Shown here: piece after piece, positions 31,815-41,210 of the stretch | Layout: the number at the start of each line of letters is the position of its first letter | Position numbering within the stretch: position 1 is the first letter of the stretch | From: Gammaproteobacteria bacterium 39-13 | GTDB lineage: Bacteria; Pseudomonadota; Gammaproteobacteria; Berkiellales; Berkiellaceae | NCBI GenBank assembly: GCA_001898235.1 | Contig: MKTN01000058.1 | Location: 1-41,324 of the forward strand | Direction: 5' to 3' | DNA length: 41,324 bases | Position numbers and translations under genes: made by a program | The notes under the pieces: generated by a model | Seen by the model: only the letters and a program-made list of their open reading frames with translations | Told to the model about the DNA's origin: nothing | Database searches by the model: none

Positions 31815-33029
31815 TTATCCGACATGGATATTTTCCGGAGAATTATCTAAATTGATATCCGGTTTTTTTAAAAAGAAGAAAAAGACAAAAGCCAATATCG
31901 CTCCTGCGGAGATGATAATTGACAAATTGTGCATAGAATTATTTTCAAAAGCACCTATTAGCATTGTCGCAAATACGCCAAAAAAACTCATAAAGGAAGA
32001 AAAAATTGCCATTCTTCTGCCCATTGGCTCCTGACAAGATTCAATTGCTAATCGACTAAGCGGCCCAAAGGTCATTGCAAACCCCAAGGCACACAACATC
32101 ATTGATAATACGATTGAAAATAATGGATATTCCAGGATACTGAAAGTAACAAGTAAACCTGCTCCTAACAGACCAAGTATTATTCCCATTTTAATCAATC
32201 TGAGGGGACTCCAGTTTTGAACAAGCCGCCCTGTAATTTGAGCACCAATCATAAAACAACCAAAAACAGCCAGTTGAATCAGTCCATAATCCATCGTACT
32301 TTTTTGATATCGTTGAATAATAAGGAAAGGACTTTCCACCACCCAAGAAATTAAAGATAAAAACATAAAACAAAAAGGTAGCGTAAATACTAGAAAGTCT
32401 TTCCTCGTCGCAATCTTCATATAATCCCTTAGAATGACTTTAAGATCTAAGGCATGTTTTTCAGTTTGCGTATCAGGAACTGCTTTCACAAGCAAAATAA
32501 AGCTCAATGCACCCCATCCGCCTAAAATGTAAAAAATCAATCGCCAGTGTGCAAATGCTATTACCATAGCACCTAAAATAGGACCAAAAGCAGGCGCTAA
32601 AATAACAATGGATCCCATAATGGCAACAATTCTAATCGCTATTCTTGCAGCATAGTGTTCATGGATTGCAGAATATCCTGCAACAACGACAGCACAAACC
32701 GTACACCCTTGCACAAACCTCGCCACCAAAAAGACAAAAATATCTTGCGTTATTGCGCAAGAAAATGAGGCGAAGATGTATCCCACGGCTCCCAGCAATA
32801 ATACAATCCTTCGGCCAAATCTATCGGAAAGAGGACCAATCAACAACTGCATAGAAGCTGATCCCAAAAACCAGTATAAAAGAGTATCCTGCGCTACCCC
32901 TTGACTAATCTGAAAATCCTTCATCAAAGCCGGTAACCCAGGAAGATACATATCATTGGCAAGATAAGTAGCAATCTCAAAAAAAACAATAGAAAAGGGA
33001 AATAAATACGTTATTTTATTTTTATTCAT
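31815..33029 (-). CDS. Bcr/CflA-type drug-resistance MFS transporter
   Basis: Proton-driven multidrug efflux in the inner membrane, 404 residues with twelve predicted helices. The N-terminus matches the Bcr/CflA subgroup: MYLPGLPALMKDFQ after helix 1, then MFS motif A as GPLSDRFGRRIVLL in loop 2-3, then FVFLVARFVQGC. The ATG at 33029 is preferred over a TTG at 33053. It ends with a charged tail (KKPDINLDNSPENIHVG). Lies 37 bp or so after a DUF805 gene on the same strand and ahead of gabD. Substrate unknown. Confidence 0.9.
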   Translation of the reverse strand: MNKNKITYLFPFSIVFFEIATYLANDMYLPGLPALMKDFQISQGVAQDTLLYWFLGSASMQLLIGPLSDRFGRRIVLLLGAVGYIFASFSCAITQDIFVFLVARFVQGCTVCAVVVAGYSAIHEHYAARIAIRIVAIMGSIVILAPAFGPILGAMVIAFAHWRLIFYILGGWGALSFILLVKAVPDTQTEKHALDLKVILRDYMKIATRKDFLVFTLPFCFMFLSLISWVVESPFLIIQRYQKSTMDYGLIQLAVFGCFMIGAQITGRLVQNWSPLRLIKMGIILGLLGAGLLVTFSILEYPLFSIVLSMMLCALGFAMTFGPLSRLAIESCQEPMGRRMAIFSSFMSFFGVFATMLIGAFENNSMHNLSIIISAGAILAFVFFFFLKKPDINLDNSPENIHVG

Positions 33030-33090
33030 CACAACTAACCCATCTGATATCAATGGGTCTACCTCAAATTAATAACAAATCAAAACATGG

Positions 33091-33438
33091 TTAAGGAGGA
33101 TTACCAAAATTATTAGGTCCTTTAGTACCAGGAATAAACAACATCACTAACGGCACTAAGGGAATAACGATTAAAATAGCCCACCAACCCGATGCATTAA
33201 TATCATGGAATCTTTTTATCGCAAGAATAATGCTGCTGTACAAAACGACAAGGTACAGCAAAAAAACCAATGTCACAACAATGGGATTTTCACTATTCTC
33301 AAAATTTCCACCACTGAAATAATCAGCGATTAACAAAATTGCTAACATAAATATGGTTAACAAAAAGCTATATCCTAAATATTGCAGGCGATTTATACGG
33401 CCTTGCTTTGAAAATAACATCGTTAATAACTTATCCAC
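33091..33438 (-). CDS. DUF805 membrane protein
   Basis: 115 residues. Starts with GTG at 33438, with a perfect AGGAGG 4 bases before it; the next ATG (33420) is too far from that site. Family features are FSKQGRINRLQYLGYSF, two to four membrane helices, IKRFHDINASGWWAILIVIPLVPLV and a C-terminal FIPGTKGPNNFGNPP, the typical DUF805 end. Intact and shorter than its counterpart at 29661. Possibly cotranscribed with the exporter downstream. Confidence 0.93.
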   Translation of the reverse strand: MDKLLTMLFSKQGRINRLQYLGYSFLLTIFMLAILLIADYFSGGNFENSENPIVVTLVFLLYLVVLYSSIILAIKRFHDINASGWWAILIVIPLVPLVMLFIPGTKGPNNFGNPP

Positions 33439-33788
33439 CCTCCCTCCTATACAAACAGGCTCTTATTAATGTAAGGATAGTGTAAGGAAAATGCATTAGG
33501 TGAACTATTTACGACAGCACTATCAGTATTTTGATCAGACCTATATTTTCATCAATCGTTCTCCATAGAGAAGAGTTTGAGGATTTTCATTTTGCTTTTC
33601 GTTTAAAATGCACCCATCAATATCTAGCCAGTTAACTATTGATGTACCAAAAAAAAATATTGAATAATTCAGAATTTTTATCTTTTTAAATAAATTCCCC
33701 CCCTCAAATCGAGCAGAATTTGACTCTTATCTTATCTGAAGTTAGGATTATGGATTGCCTCAAAATAAGTAAATTATCTAGATAAATT
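33439..33788. promoter_or_regulatory. 350-bp divergent intergenic region with promoter
   Basis: No gene seen. A good promoter for the plus-strand gene is TTGACT (33720-33725), N17, TAGGAT (33743-33748). A perfect 12-bp palindrome TTATCTAGATAA (33774-33785) lies immediately before the ATG at 33789, in the place of the ribosome site, and might be an operator or a structure on the message. The rest is AT-rich. Confidence 0.6.
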
Positions 33789-35555
33789 ATGTTGTTAAGT
33801 ATAGTGGCCTTTATCAACGGTACGCTTGATCTCTGGGAAGGTGGAGCGGCTATTTTGGGGACTATTTTCACGCTGTTAGGTATCAAAGAAGTCTGGGCCA
33901 TACAAGGACGACAAAAATATGGTCTCATTTCTAGAATAGGGTTAACGGCGTTTTACGCCTTACATATTGTCGCTATCCTACTTGCCTCAGGACTGATAGC
34001 AGAAGCCCTTATTGCTGCACCTCTTGCTACAGCATTGGTAAGCGTTACAACTCTTGTCAGCGACTCTTTTGATTATCTTCAAGAATATTATCAAAACTAC
34101 AAAACACGTCAAAAGCTTAGACTGTTACAAAATCGATTAGCTGAAAATAATATCGACTTCAAAGAACATATGGTTTTCTTTGAAGAAATCGCTGAGCAGC
34201 AAGATGAAATTGAATTACTCAATGCACAGCTTCATGAATTATCACAATTAAAAGACAGAATTGATTTACCAACAGAAGATCCATCTTGGTATGTACAAGA
34301 ATTAAAACAAATCGCTACTGTCTTAAAAAGAAAACATCAACTTGCTGTTAACGAAGCCGCCGTGGTGAATAGTTTTTATAGTCTTTATGGAGATGAAATT
34401 AAAGATGAATATGAGATTATTCAAAATACGGAAATAGAGGCGAATGCCCTCAAAACTCAAAAAGCAGAGTTGCAAGCACAATTAATCTCTTTTCAATCCT
34501 CAGCGGGTCATTACCCAATCGAAATTGCGCGCTTAACAAAAGAAATTTCTCTGCTTGATGCTGATCTCAAAAAAATCATGGTTATTAACCAGCATTTTTA
34601 TAAGCTTAAAAAATCAACCGATGCTTTGCGAGAAGCGCAAACCCAATTAAAAGGCCTCGTTCAAAAATACCGTAAAGGCAACTTCGCTGTATTGGATTTT
34701 CCAGGTAGATTGGGAATGAAACAGCTAGAAAAGAAATATCTAGAAAACCGAATTAAATCTCTAACAGCAGTGATATACGCGCTAAAAAATCCAAAATTAG
34801 AGCAAAATACATCTTTAGCAAGCGATCTCGAATACCAAACGTTAATACATCAACAAGAAACACCCCAAAAAAATGTGTTGAAAAAAATTATCGATGCTCA
34901 AATAAAAAGCATAAATAAGATGCTCAAAGGTTTGGATAATGCCGTTAAAGAGAAAAAAGAATATATGCAACTTTTTTCTATTGATCCAAAACGAGCGCTA
35001 CCCAAAAATCTCTCAAATATCTTTAAAACAACCAAAGCTATTTTCGAGCTACAAAATGAACTTGAACTAGCAAAGCTCGAAGAAAACCAGAAACTGTGGT
35101 CAACTCGATACAGTGTCATCACAGCAAGCATGGCTTTTGTGCTTTGCTATACTTCTCTTTTTTGGGTATCAAGCACACTTACGGCATTGTTACGATTCTT
35201 TGGGGTAATGACTGGGCTTTCAAGTATGTTTGGCTATATCGAGCAACAACGAGCCAGAAATAGAATACAAGCTCAGAAAAATGAACAGCTCAATAAGCTT
35301 ATCTCAGATTTTAGTAATGGTGCAGCCAAGGTGAAAGATCCTCATTCACAAGCAGCCCTCAATAATAAGCTATACTCTATTATCAACAAATTACAAAAAG
35401 ATGAAAACAAGCATTCTAGCACTTGCACTGAAACCTCCGTCAAGAAAAAGAAGAGTTCATCGTTCAATCATCAATTTACTAGGCATCACACCAAATCCTC
35501 ACAGACAAAGTCAAAAAGCAGTCAGCAAAGGAGTAAGAAACGTCTTACAAAATAG
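33789..35555 (+). CDS. 588-residue membrane-anchored coiled-coil protein
   Basis: Two or three hydrophobic helices at the N-terminus (about 1-85, including ILGTIFTLLGIKEVW and YALHIVAILLASGLIAEALIAA). A long charged coiled coil follows (about 95-430; EEIAEQQDEIELLNAQLHEL, QKAELQAQLIS, KNVLKKIIDAQIKSINK), then another hydrophobic pair (about 440-485) and a very basic tail of about 60 residues (SVKKKKSSSF, KSSQTKSKSSQQRSKKRLTK). No family recognised. The layout, a coil between membrane hairpins, suggests a protein that bridges or shapes membranes, or an effector inserted into a host membrane. The last 11 bp overlap the 3' end of the converging aminotransferase gene. No strong ribosome site. Confidence 0.68.
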   Translation: MLLSIVAFINGTLDLWEGGAAILGTIFTLLGIKEVWAIQGRQKYGLISRIGLTAFYALHIVAILLASGLIAEALIAAPLATALVSVTTLVSDSFDYLQEYYQNYKTRQKLRLLQNRLAENNIDFKEHMVFFEEIAEQQDEIELLNAQLHELSQLKDRIDLPTEDPSWYVQELKQIATVLKRKHQLAVNEAAVVNSFYSLYGDEIKDEYEIIQNTEIEANALKTQKAELQAQLISFQSSAGHYPIEIARLTKEISLLDADLKKIMVINQHFYKLKKSTDALREAQTQLKGLVQKYRKGNFAVLDFPGRLGMKQLEKKYLENRIKSLTAVIYALKNPKLEQNTSLASDLEYQTLIHQQETPQKNVLKKIIDAQIKSINKMLKGLDNAVKEKKEYMQLFSIDPKRALPKNLSNIFKTTKAIFELQNELELAKLEENQKLWSTRYSVITASMAFVLCYTSLFWVSSTLTALLRFFGVMTGLSSMFGYIEQQRARNRIQAQKNEQLNKLISDFSNGAAKVKDPHSQAALNNKLYSIINKLQKDENKHSSTCTETSVKKKKSSSFNHQFTRHHTKSSQTKSKSSQQRSKKRLTK

Positions 35556-36810
35556 TTTTAGAAGCATTGGCAATTACACGCTCCAAGGCATCTAAACCTC
35601 TTTCAAGATGTTCCATTTCTGGACCAAAACTAATGCGCGCATATTGACGATAACGCGCATAAGTACGACGCTTCTCTGGGTTCACATCAAAGAAAACACC
35701 TGGAACCGTAATTACCTTTTCTTTTAAACCTGCTTCAAAAAATGCAATGCCATCATTCAATGGTTCTGGTAAAGCGGATAAGTTTGCCCAAATATAAAAC
35801 GCACCTTGAGGCATCACTTCAACTTGGATCCCCATATTAAGCAGTCTATCAAGGACATAATTACGTTTACGCAAGAAACAATTTTGTAATGCTGTAGCTT
35901 CTTGATGCACATAATTAGCATCTAATAACTTGATAATTTCCTTTTGGAATGGATTATTGGCACCTCCATCTAAAAAGGAACCCGCGCTTGCAATTGCATG
36001 GATCACTTCTTTGGGTGCGATTGTCCAACTAATACGCCAACCAGGATAACGCCAATTCTTCGTTAGCCCATCGACAATAATGATCGGATCTTGATCGACA
36101 TCCTCAACAAATTCTGCGCTTGAAACAGTTTTTAAAGATGAAGAACCAGAGTGTTCATAAATGTAATGTGAATAAAATTCATCTAAAATGAGCGAACATC
36201 GATATTCTCTGGCAAGACGTACCCATTCTTGCAGTGCCTCATCTTTCAATAGCTGCCCTGTAGGATTGCAAGGATTGCTCATTAACAATGCTTTTAACCC
36301 GCGGCCTAATATTTCTTTCTTAATTTGATCCAAAGGCACCTGATAATGTAGCTCTGGTTCTAACAAAATAGGAATAGGAATAAAGGCTTTAAAAATACTC
36401 AAAAGCTCCTCATAGGCAGTATAATCTGGCAAAAAATGTCCTAAATTAATATTGCCCAAGGCAGCGACAATTCGTGTTAGAGCCACACGACCACCACCAC
36501 AAATGCTAACATTTTCCCATGTATACTGTGACTTTTTATTTTGCCGATAAAGAGAATTATATAAGTCTGCTACTTTCTGTCGTAACGCACGCTGGCCAGT
36601 AACCGGACCATATTCATGTTCGCTAGGATCGATTGAAAGTTGTTGAATACGCGCAGGCGCTCCTTCTAATGCATTGGTTTCTGGCGCACCTTGACCTAAA
36701 TTTACCCAAGCAGGATCTTCCGCACGATACCCCATTTCTGCTGCTCGATGCATAACATAGATAACACCTGTACGCGGGACTTGGCGAAAACCTGGGATTG
36801 TTTTATTCAT
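35545..36810 (-). CDS. Class I/II aminotransferase, PLP-dependent
   Basis: 421 residues, single domain pair. Motifs are VNLGQGAPE (about 37-45), a PLP-phosphate site GGGRVALTR, MSNPCNPTGQLL with the NPTG turn, LILDEFYSHYIY (Asp and Tyr at PLP) and the Schiff-base lysine in VDGLTKNWRYPGWRISW. The late arginine is in YARYRQYARISFGPE. Closest in style to aspartate/alanine or methionine aminotransferases of family I-gamma, but the amino donor is not decided by sequence. Unlike the protein at 9901 it has no insertion or tail. Divergent upstream of a small Cys-rich gene. Confidence 0.92.
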   Translation of the reverse strand: MNKTIPGFRQVPRTGVIYVMHRAAEMGYRAEDPAWVNLGQGAPETNALEGAPARIQQLSIDPSEHEYGPVTGQRALRQKVADLYNSLYRQNKKSQYTWENVSICGGGRVALTRIVAALGNINLGHFLPDYTAYEELLSIFKAFIPIPILLEPELHYQVPLDQIKKEILGRGLKALLMSNPCNPTGQLLKDEALQEWVRLAREYRCSLILDEFYSHYIYEHSGSSSLKTVSSAEFVEDVDQDPIIIVDGLTKNWRYPGWRISWTIAPKEVIHAIASAGSFLDGGANNPFQKEIIKLLDANYVHQEATALQNCFLRKRNYVLDRLLNMGIQVEVMPQGAFYIWANLSALPEPLNDGIAFFEAGLKEKVITVPGVFFDVNPEKRRTYARYRQYARISFGPEMEHLERGLDALERVIANASKTIL

Positions 36811-36984
36811 AACGCCTCAAGCTGACAAAATTACCTTCTAGAAAGATAACAAATATACCAACTACACTTCAAGATGTGAGTATCAAAGAAATGTCATCTA
36901 TCTCTCAGATAGGTATCTTTATCGCTGATTTCATCTAGCGGATGCTAAGCAGGATGGAACTAAATAATACAGAAAAGAATCGCC

Positions 36985-37230
36985 TTAATGTATGGGAATA
37001 CACATTAATTGGCCATCAACATCAGAGGGGGGATCTATTTTACACATCCCATTCAACGAATCGCCGTCGCTATTGGTAAACTCACAAGCATCACCTTGCT
37101 CTTTATCCATGCAAGCATTTTCTTGTTCTTGCCTTGCTTCAATTTTTGCTTCAGGCAACATTTGATCTGAAGCCTTTGCATTCACGAGAAAACCTGCCGT
37201 GATTAATATCAGTGCAGAATGTATTTTCAT
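36985..37230 (-). CDS. Small secreted four-cysteine protein
   Basis: 81 residues. Signal peptide MKIHSALILITAGFLVNAKA, then about 60 residues with four cysteines in the arrangement ENAC...GDACEF...NGMCK...LMCIP. Short secreted proteins with GDAC-F and G-C-x...LxC-P spacing occur widely in proteobacteria without known function; two disulfides are likely. AGGAAC lies about 7 bases before the ATG. Divergent from the FecR/DUF6600 gene, with 168 bp between. Confidence 0.78.
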   Translation of the reverse strand: MKIHSALILITAGFLVNAKASDQMLPEAKIEARQEQENACMDKEQGDACEFTNSDGDSLNGMCKIDPPSDVDGQLMCIPIH

Positions 37231-37398
37231 TATCTTGTTCCTAACAATTCAGCTTAACATTGGATTATAGACTTTCTTTCTTCATATTTCGCATAAACCT
37301 ATAAAAAACACTGTATTCAATCGGTCAGCTCGTTAAGATCATGCTATTCTTTATCTTCATCGGTTTTCTGCATATATGTAACGCCTTGCGGGAATTTT

Positions 37399-39720
37399 AT
37401 GAAAAAGATCATTTCATCTGCGCAAATATCCAACATTCTATTTTGTGTCATTTTCTCATCGTTCAGCTCCATCATTTATGCAGATCCTCCTACACGTGTC
37501 ATCCGCTTAAGCGATATTGACGGACAAACAAGCTTTTTACCTGCAGGAGAAGAGCAATGGGTTAATGGTTTTCGCAATCGCCCACTGACCATTGGCGACA
37601 GCTTGTGGAATGGTTCGCAGACACACTCTGTTTTGCAGATTAGTGGAGCTTTAGTATGCATAGGTGAGGAAAGTAGCGTCACGCTTCTTAATCTGACAGA
37701 TTCTCTTGCACAGTTACAATTAGCACAAGGAACCATTAATCTTCATGTTCAAAGGATATCACCAGAACAACAATATGAAATCGATACCCCCAATCTTGCG
37801 TTTGTCGTGCAACAACCAGGATATTATCGTATTACCGTTGATGAAAATGGAGAAACAACAGCCATTAGTGTGCGTGAAGGAAAGGCACAAGTGTATGGCG
37901 AAACAGCCGCATATGAAATTGATAAGAACCAATCAATCCGTTTTTCCGGGACTGATTTGAGTAACTATCAACCTTTTGAGTCTCCCCTTATTGATGAAAA
38001 TGACGATTGGTGCTTTAAACATCTACCTCCTGCAGAAAAAGTGATTTCTTCTCGCTATGTCTCAGAAGATGTTATTGGTTATGAAGATCTTGATCATTAT
38101 GGAAGATGGCAAGAAATTGAAGAATATGGCATGGCATGGTCACCAACTGAGCCTATTGCAGACTGGGCACCTTATCGTGATGGACGTTGGGTATGGATTG
38201 AGCCATGGGGATGGACTTGGGTTGGTGATGAACCATGGGGATTTGCTCCTTATCATTACGGACGATGGACCTATGTTAGTGGTACTTGGTATTGGATACC
38301 TGGACCTAAAGTCTCTGATGCAGTCTATGCACCCGCACTCGTTGCTTTTATTGTTGCAGGTATTGGCGATGACGTTGCCTGGTTTCCACTTGGACCACAA
38401 GAAATTTATTGGCCAGCATATGAGGTCAGTGCTAATTATTTTGTAACACTTAATGTCAGTAATACAATTATTAATCAAGCATTAGTAATGCAAGCTTATC
38501 AACAACCAAATTGGAAAACACCTTATCATAACCTTTCTATCCCTCAGGCAATTACCGCTGTACCCACAGCGGATTTTGTTAATTCAAAACTAGCCAATCA
38601 AGTGCTTGTGCATTTACCTAAAGAAAAGATTGCGAATGCAACCGTAGCCTCTGTAGCAAAATTAACGCCTGAACAAATCAGTGTGCTTGGAACAACACAA
38701 CAAAGCAAATCTAAACCAACGAGTAAAATCTTAGATCGTCAATTTTTAACCAAATCTAAGGTTCCACAAGCTTCAGTTCCTTTTAAAGAAAAGGAAAAAT
38801 TGCTTAAACAAAATGCAGGCAAACCTCTAAACCACTCAGCACTAACCAGATTGCAAGATAAAACTAATAAACCTGCACAAACATTTAAGGTAATTACTCC
38901 TACGCACCCTATTAAGCTCAAAAATGAAATATCGCCTAAAACAGGGAGCTCTGCTCAAGAAGGTAAAAGTAAAGCAAAATCTAAACAAATATTGAAAAAG
39001 ATCCCACCCCGAGATAAGCAAGAAATGCAGCATCCTAATCAGGGTATAAAACCAGAAGAAAATTTACAGCAATTTCCACCGAAAAACGGACAAGAAGGGC
39101 TTTCGCAACCCACCCCTGAAAAGCATCAACGAAAAGTACAGCCTAAAGAATTACAACGCAAATTTCAGCCCCCTGAAGAAGACAGGTTGCGCTCCGGACC
39201 ATCAAAAGAGACACAAAGACAAGAAATCCAACAGCACGCTCCTTCTCAAACTGAGGAGTCACAACCCCTTTCTAAAGAAAGAAGAAGAGAAATTCAGCGC
39301 CGCATACAGGCACCTACTCAAAGCGAAGAGAATAAAACGCAACCTACAATCATAAAGAGAGAAATCGAGCAACAGCATCAAGTAGCGCCTCAACAAGAAA
39401 TGCAACCAGTGGCCCCTTCACATGAAATTAAAAAAGAAATACAACAGCGACGCCAAGCGCCACAAAATGAAGCTCGACCTATTTCTCCATCTCAAGAAAT
39501 TAAAAGAGAAATGCAGCGACAACTTCAAGCGCCGCCTCAAAATGACGGTCGATCTGTTGCACCATCCCAAGAAATCAAAAAGGAAGTACAACAACGACTT
39601 CAAGCGCCGCCTCAAAATGAAGTTCGACCTGTTGCACCATCACAAGAAATCAAAAAGGAAATACAACAAAGACTTCAAGCACCACCACCTGGTCAAAAGG
39701 CGACGGATAATAAACAGTAA
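37399..39720 (+). CDS. Secreted FecR-domain and DUF6600 protein with tandem repeats
   Basis: 773 residues. A signal peptide ends near residue 28 (SSIIYA). A FecR-like domain (about 60-185) includes RPLTIGDSLWNGSQTHSVLQI, QLAQGTINLHVQ and an IDTPN...ISVREGKAQVYGE strand pattern. A DUF6600 Trp/Tyr/Gly-rich block follows (about 230-310; YGRWQEIEEYGMAWSP, WVWIEPWGWTWVGDEPWGFA). After about 400 it becomes a Lys/Gln/Pro-rich disordered chain ending in four 24-25-residue repeats built on PSQEIKKEIQQRLQAPPQNE. The DNA unit is 75 bp; GTTGCACCATC recurs at 39556 and 39631. The domains suggest an exported surface or periplasmic protein. No FecI sigma factor or receptor lies nearby, so it is not an iron-regulator module. 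Confidence 0.85.
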   Translation: MKKIISSAQISNILFCVIFSSFSSIIYADPPTRVIRLSDIDGQTSFLPAGEEQWVNGFRNRPLTIGDSLWNGSQTHSVLQISGALVCIGEESSVTLLNLTDSLAQLQLAQGTINLHVQRISPEQQYEIDTPNLAFVVQQPGYYRITVDENGETTAISVREGKAQVYGETAAYEIDKNQSIRFSGTDLSNYQPFESPLIDENDDWCFKHLPPAEKVISSRYVSEDVIGYEDLDHYGRWQEIEEYGMAWSPTEPIADWAPYRDGRWVWIEPWGWTWVGDEPWGFAPYHYGRWTYVSGTWYWIPGPKVSDAVYAPALVAFIVAGIGDDVAWFPLGPQEIYWPAYEVSANYFVTLNVSNTIINQALVMQAYQQPNWKTPYHNLSIPQAITAVPTADFVNSKLANQVLVHLPKEKIANATVASVAKLTPEQISVLGTTQQSKSKPTSKILDRQFLTKSKVPQASVPFKEKEKLLKQNAGKPLNHSALTRLQDKTNKPAQTFKVITPTHPIKLKNEISPKTGSSAQEGKSKAKSKQILKKIPPRDKQEMQHPNQGIKPEENLQQFPPKNGQEGLSQPTPEKHQRKVQPKELQRKFQPPEEDRLRSGPSKETQRQEIQQHAPSQTEESQPLSKERRREIQRRIQAPTQSEENKTQPTIIKREIEQQHQVAPQQEMQPVAPSHEIKKEIQQRRQAPQNEARPISPSQEIKREMQRQLQAPPQNDGRSVAPSQEIKKEVQQRLQAPPQNEVRPVAPSQEIKKEIQQRLQAPPPGQKATDNKQ
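39407..39690 (+). repeat. Tandem 72-75-bp coding repeats
   Basis: Four successive copies encode [PS]-[VI]-[AS]-PS-[QH]-EIK-[KR]-E followed by [MIV]-Q-x-[RQ]-x-QAP-P. The last two full copies differ by only a few bases over 60 bp (offset exactly 75), which indicates recent duplication. Copy number may vary between strains. Confidence 0.85.
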
Positions 39721-39770
39721 TGAGCTCTTTGCTATATAGCACGTTAGGTTGTATGGCAAAATGATCTAGC

Positions 39771-40637
39771 CTAATCATCAAAACGCTTCACATAATGATG
39801 GCAGTAAGGCATTTTTCCTGTTTTTTGATAATAGTCCTGATGATATTCTTCAGCCGGCCAAAAAGGACTCACTGGTTTGACTTGGGTTTCAACAGGTAAC
39901 CCTTTATTTTTAAGCTGAGTAATAAGGGCATGGGCTATCTGTTGTTGCGTTTTTTCATAATAAAAAATAACGCTAAGATATTGTTCGCCTATATCCGGAC
40001 CTTGTCCATCAGCTTGAGTAGGATCATGGATCTCAAAAAAGAACTTTGTGATTTTCTCAAAATTCACTTTTTTAGGATCATAAACCACACGGATTGCCTC
40101 AAAATGCCCAGTTTCTCCCGAGCAGATCTCTTCATAGCTAGGGTTATCTTTATATCCCCCCGTATAACCTACTTCTACTTTTAGCACACCAGGAAGCCTC
40201 TTAAAATAATATTCCACTCCCCAAAAACATCCCGCAGCAAATATCGCTTCTTCTGTATCTTCAACTTCTAAATCGGCAACAAAATCTAAACTTAAAGAAT
40301 TAACGCAATGCCTCGTATTTAAAGGTGTCATTCTCTCACCTTCAAATACATGCCCAAGATGGGCATGGCAGCGTTGACAAAGAATTTCAGTACGCTTGCC
40401 ATCGGCATCTGGCAGGCGCTGTACTTTTCCTGGGATATCTTGATCAAAGCTTGGCCATCCACAGCCTGAATGAAATTTTGTCTCTGCGCGAAATAAAGCT
40501 ATCCCACATTGGCGACATAAATAAGTCCCAGGGATATCTAAATCATTGTATTCGCCAGTAAATGGATATTCCGTCCCTTTATCACGAATAATACGTAAAA
40601 GCGGTAAAGGTAAACTATTTGTTTTGAGGATCATCAT
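39771..40637 (-). CDS. msrBA: MsrB-MsrA fused methionine sulfoxide reductase
   Basis: Repairs both R- and S-methionine sulfoxide. About 288 residues in the order MsrB then MsrA, the reverse of the more common MsrA-MsrB. MsrB part: zinc cysteines in CRQCG and CQRCH, GWPSF, catalytic Cys in TRHCVNSLSL. MsrA part: catalytic Cys in AAGCFWGVE, YTGG, QGPDIGEQYLS, and the end YHQDYYQKTGKMPYCHHY with a resolving-Cys candidate. No signal peptide, so cytosolic. The frame opens earlier at 40673, but that would overlap the neighbour; the Met at 40637 or 40634 is more likely, though neither has a strong ribosome site. Confidence 0.93.
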   Translation of the reverse strand: MMILKTNSLPLPLLRIIRDKGTEYPFTGEYNDLDIPGTYLCRQCGIALFRAETKFHSGCGWPSFDQDIPGKVQRLPDADGKRTEILCQRCHAHLGHVFEGERMTPLNTRHCVNSLSLDFVADLEVEDTEEAIFAAGCFWGVEYYFKRLPGVLKVEVGYTGGYKDNPSYEEICSGETGHFEAIRVVYDPKKVNFEKITKFFFEIHDPTQADGQGPDIGEQYLSVIFYYEKTQQQIAHALITQLKNKGLPVETQVKPVSPFWPAEEYHQDYYQKTGKMPYCHHYVKRFDD

Positions 40638-40647
40638 CTTGCAACCA

Positions 40648-40893
40648 CTATTTATTTTCGAATAAATCATCAATTATTTCTTTTGCAGATTGGATAATGC
40701 CAACTTCTGCTTCGCCTTGAGTTGAATAGGGTTTTTCTTCATCAGACCAAACAGTTTCAATGTTATCACTAGCAAGCTCATGAATTTGGGCATGGGCAAA
40801 ATACTTGCCATCCTTCTCGGCGATAACATATTGAATTGTACAATTTCTATATTTAGTCATGCCATTTTTAATATCTTTCATCGTTGTTCTCAT
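40648..40893 (-). CDS. Small conserved-looking protein, unknown
   Basis: 81 residues from the ATG at 40893 (a TTG lies one codon earlier). The pattern RNCTIQYVIAEKDGKYFAHAQIHEL looks like a short beta-hairpin, followed by SDEEKPYSTQGEAEVGIIQSAKEIIDDLFENK, an acidic helix. Soluble, no signal. Just upstream of msrBA on the same strand (11 bp to its chosen start), so probably cotranscribed. I do not recognise the family. Confidence 0.6.
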   Translation of the reverse strand: MRTTMKDIKNGMTKYRNCTIQYVIAEKDGKYFAHAQIHELASDNIETVWSDEEKPYSTQGEAEVGIIQSAKEIIDDLFENK

Positions 40894-40937
40894 CAAGAAA
40901 TTGTTATGAAGAAGAGAGGCTTATTTTCCTTTAAATA

Positions 40938-41210
40938 CTATATTCCCAGCAAGATATAAATCCAACATAAACTAGCGAGTGAAACAATAATATAAGAAGT
41001 TAAACGATGGATTTTATTTGTTGAAAGCAGGATAAAAAGAATGGCGCAGAGTACAAAGATACTAAAATAGGCAATTTGAAATCGGGTGAAACTCAAGAAC
41101 TCAACACTGGCCAAAAAACCAAAAAAACAAAAAAGCATGATAAAAAACAAGCACGCCTGAACAAAAAGATGGACCGCCATCACTATCTTTCGCTTTTTGT
41201 TTGCCGGCAT
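40938..41210 (-). CDS. Small three-helix membrane protein, unknown
   Basis: 90 residues. A basic start (MPANKKRK) is followed by three hydrophobic helices (about 9-33, 40-62, 70-90) with short loops (SFTRFQ, STNKIHRL), consistent with an inner-membrane protein with the N-terminus inside. A weak GGAT precedes the ATG. Family unknown. Same strand as the two genes downstream of it. The rest of the window (41211-41324) holds nothing I can identify. Confidence 0.6.
   Translation of the reverse strand: MPANKKRKIVMAVHLFVQACLFFIMLFCFFGFLASVEFLSFTRFQIAYFSIFVLCAILFILLSTNKIHRLTSYIIVSLASLCWIYILLGI

Noticed and set aside
33749..33770. TGGATTGCCTC near 33751 as a second copy of the element at 30070
   Set aside because: Only about 11 bases match one end, with no partner end nearby; it could be chance.
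38057..38446. 129-codon frame inside the FecR/DUF6600 gene
   Set aside because: It is a frame shadow of the Trp/Gly-rich repeat region and has no signals of its own.
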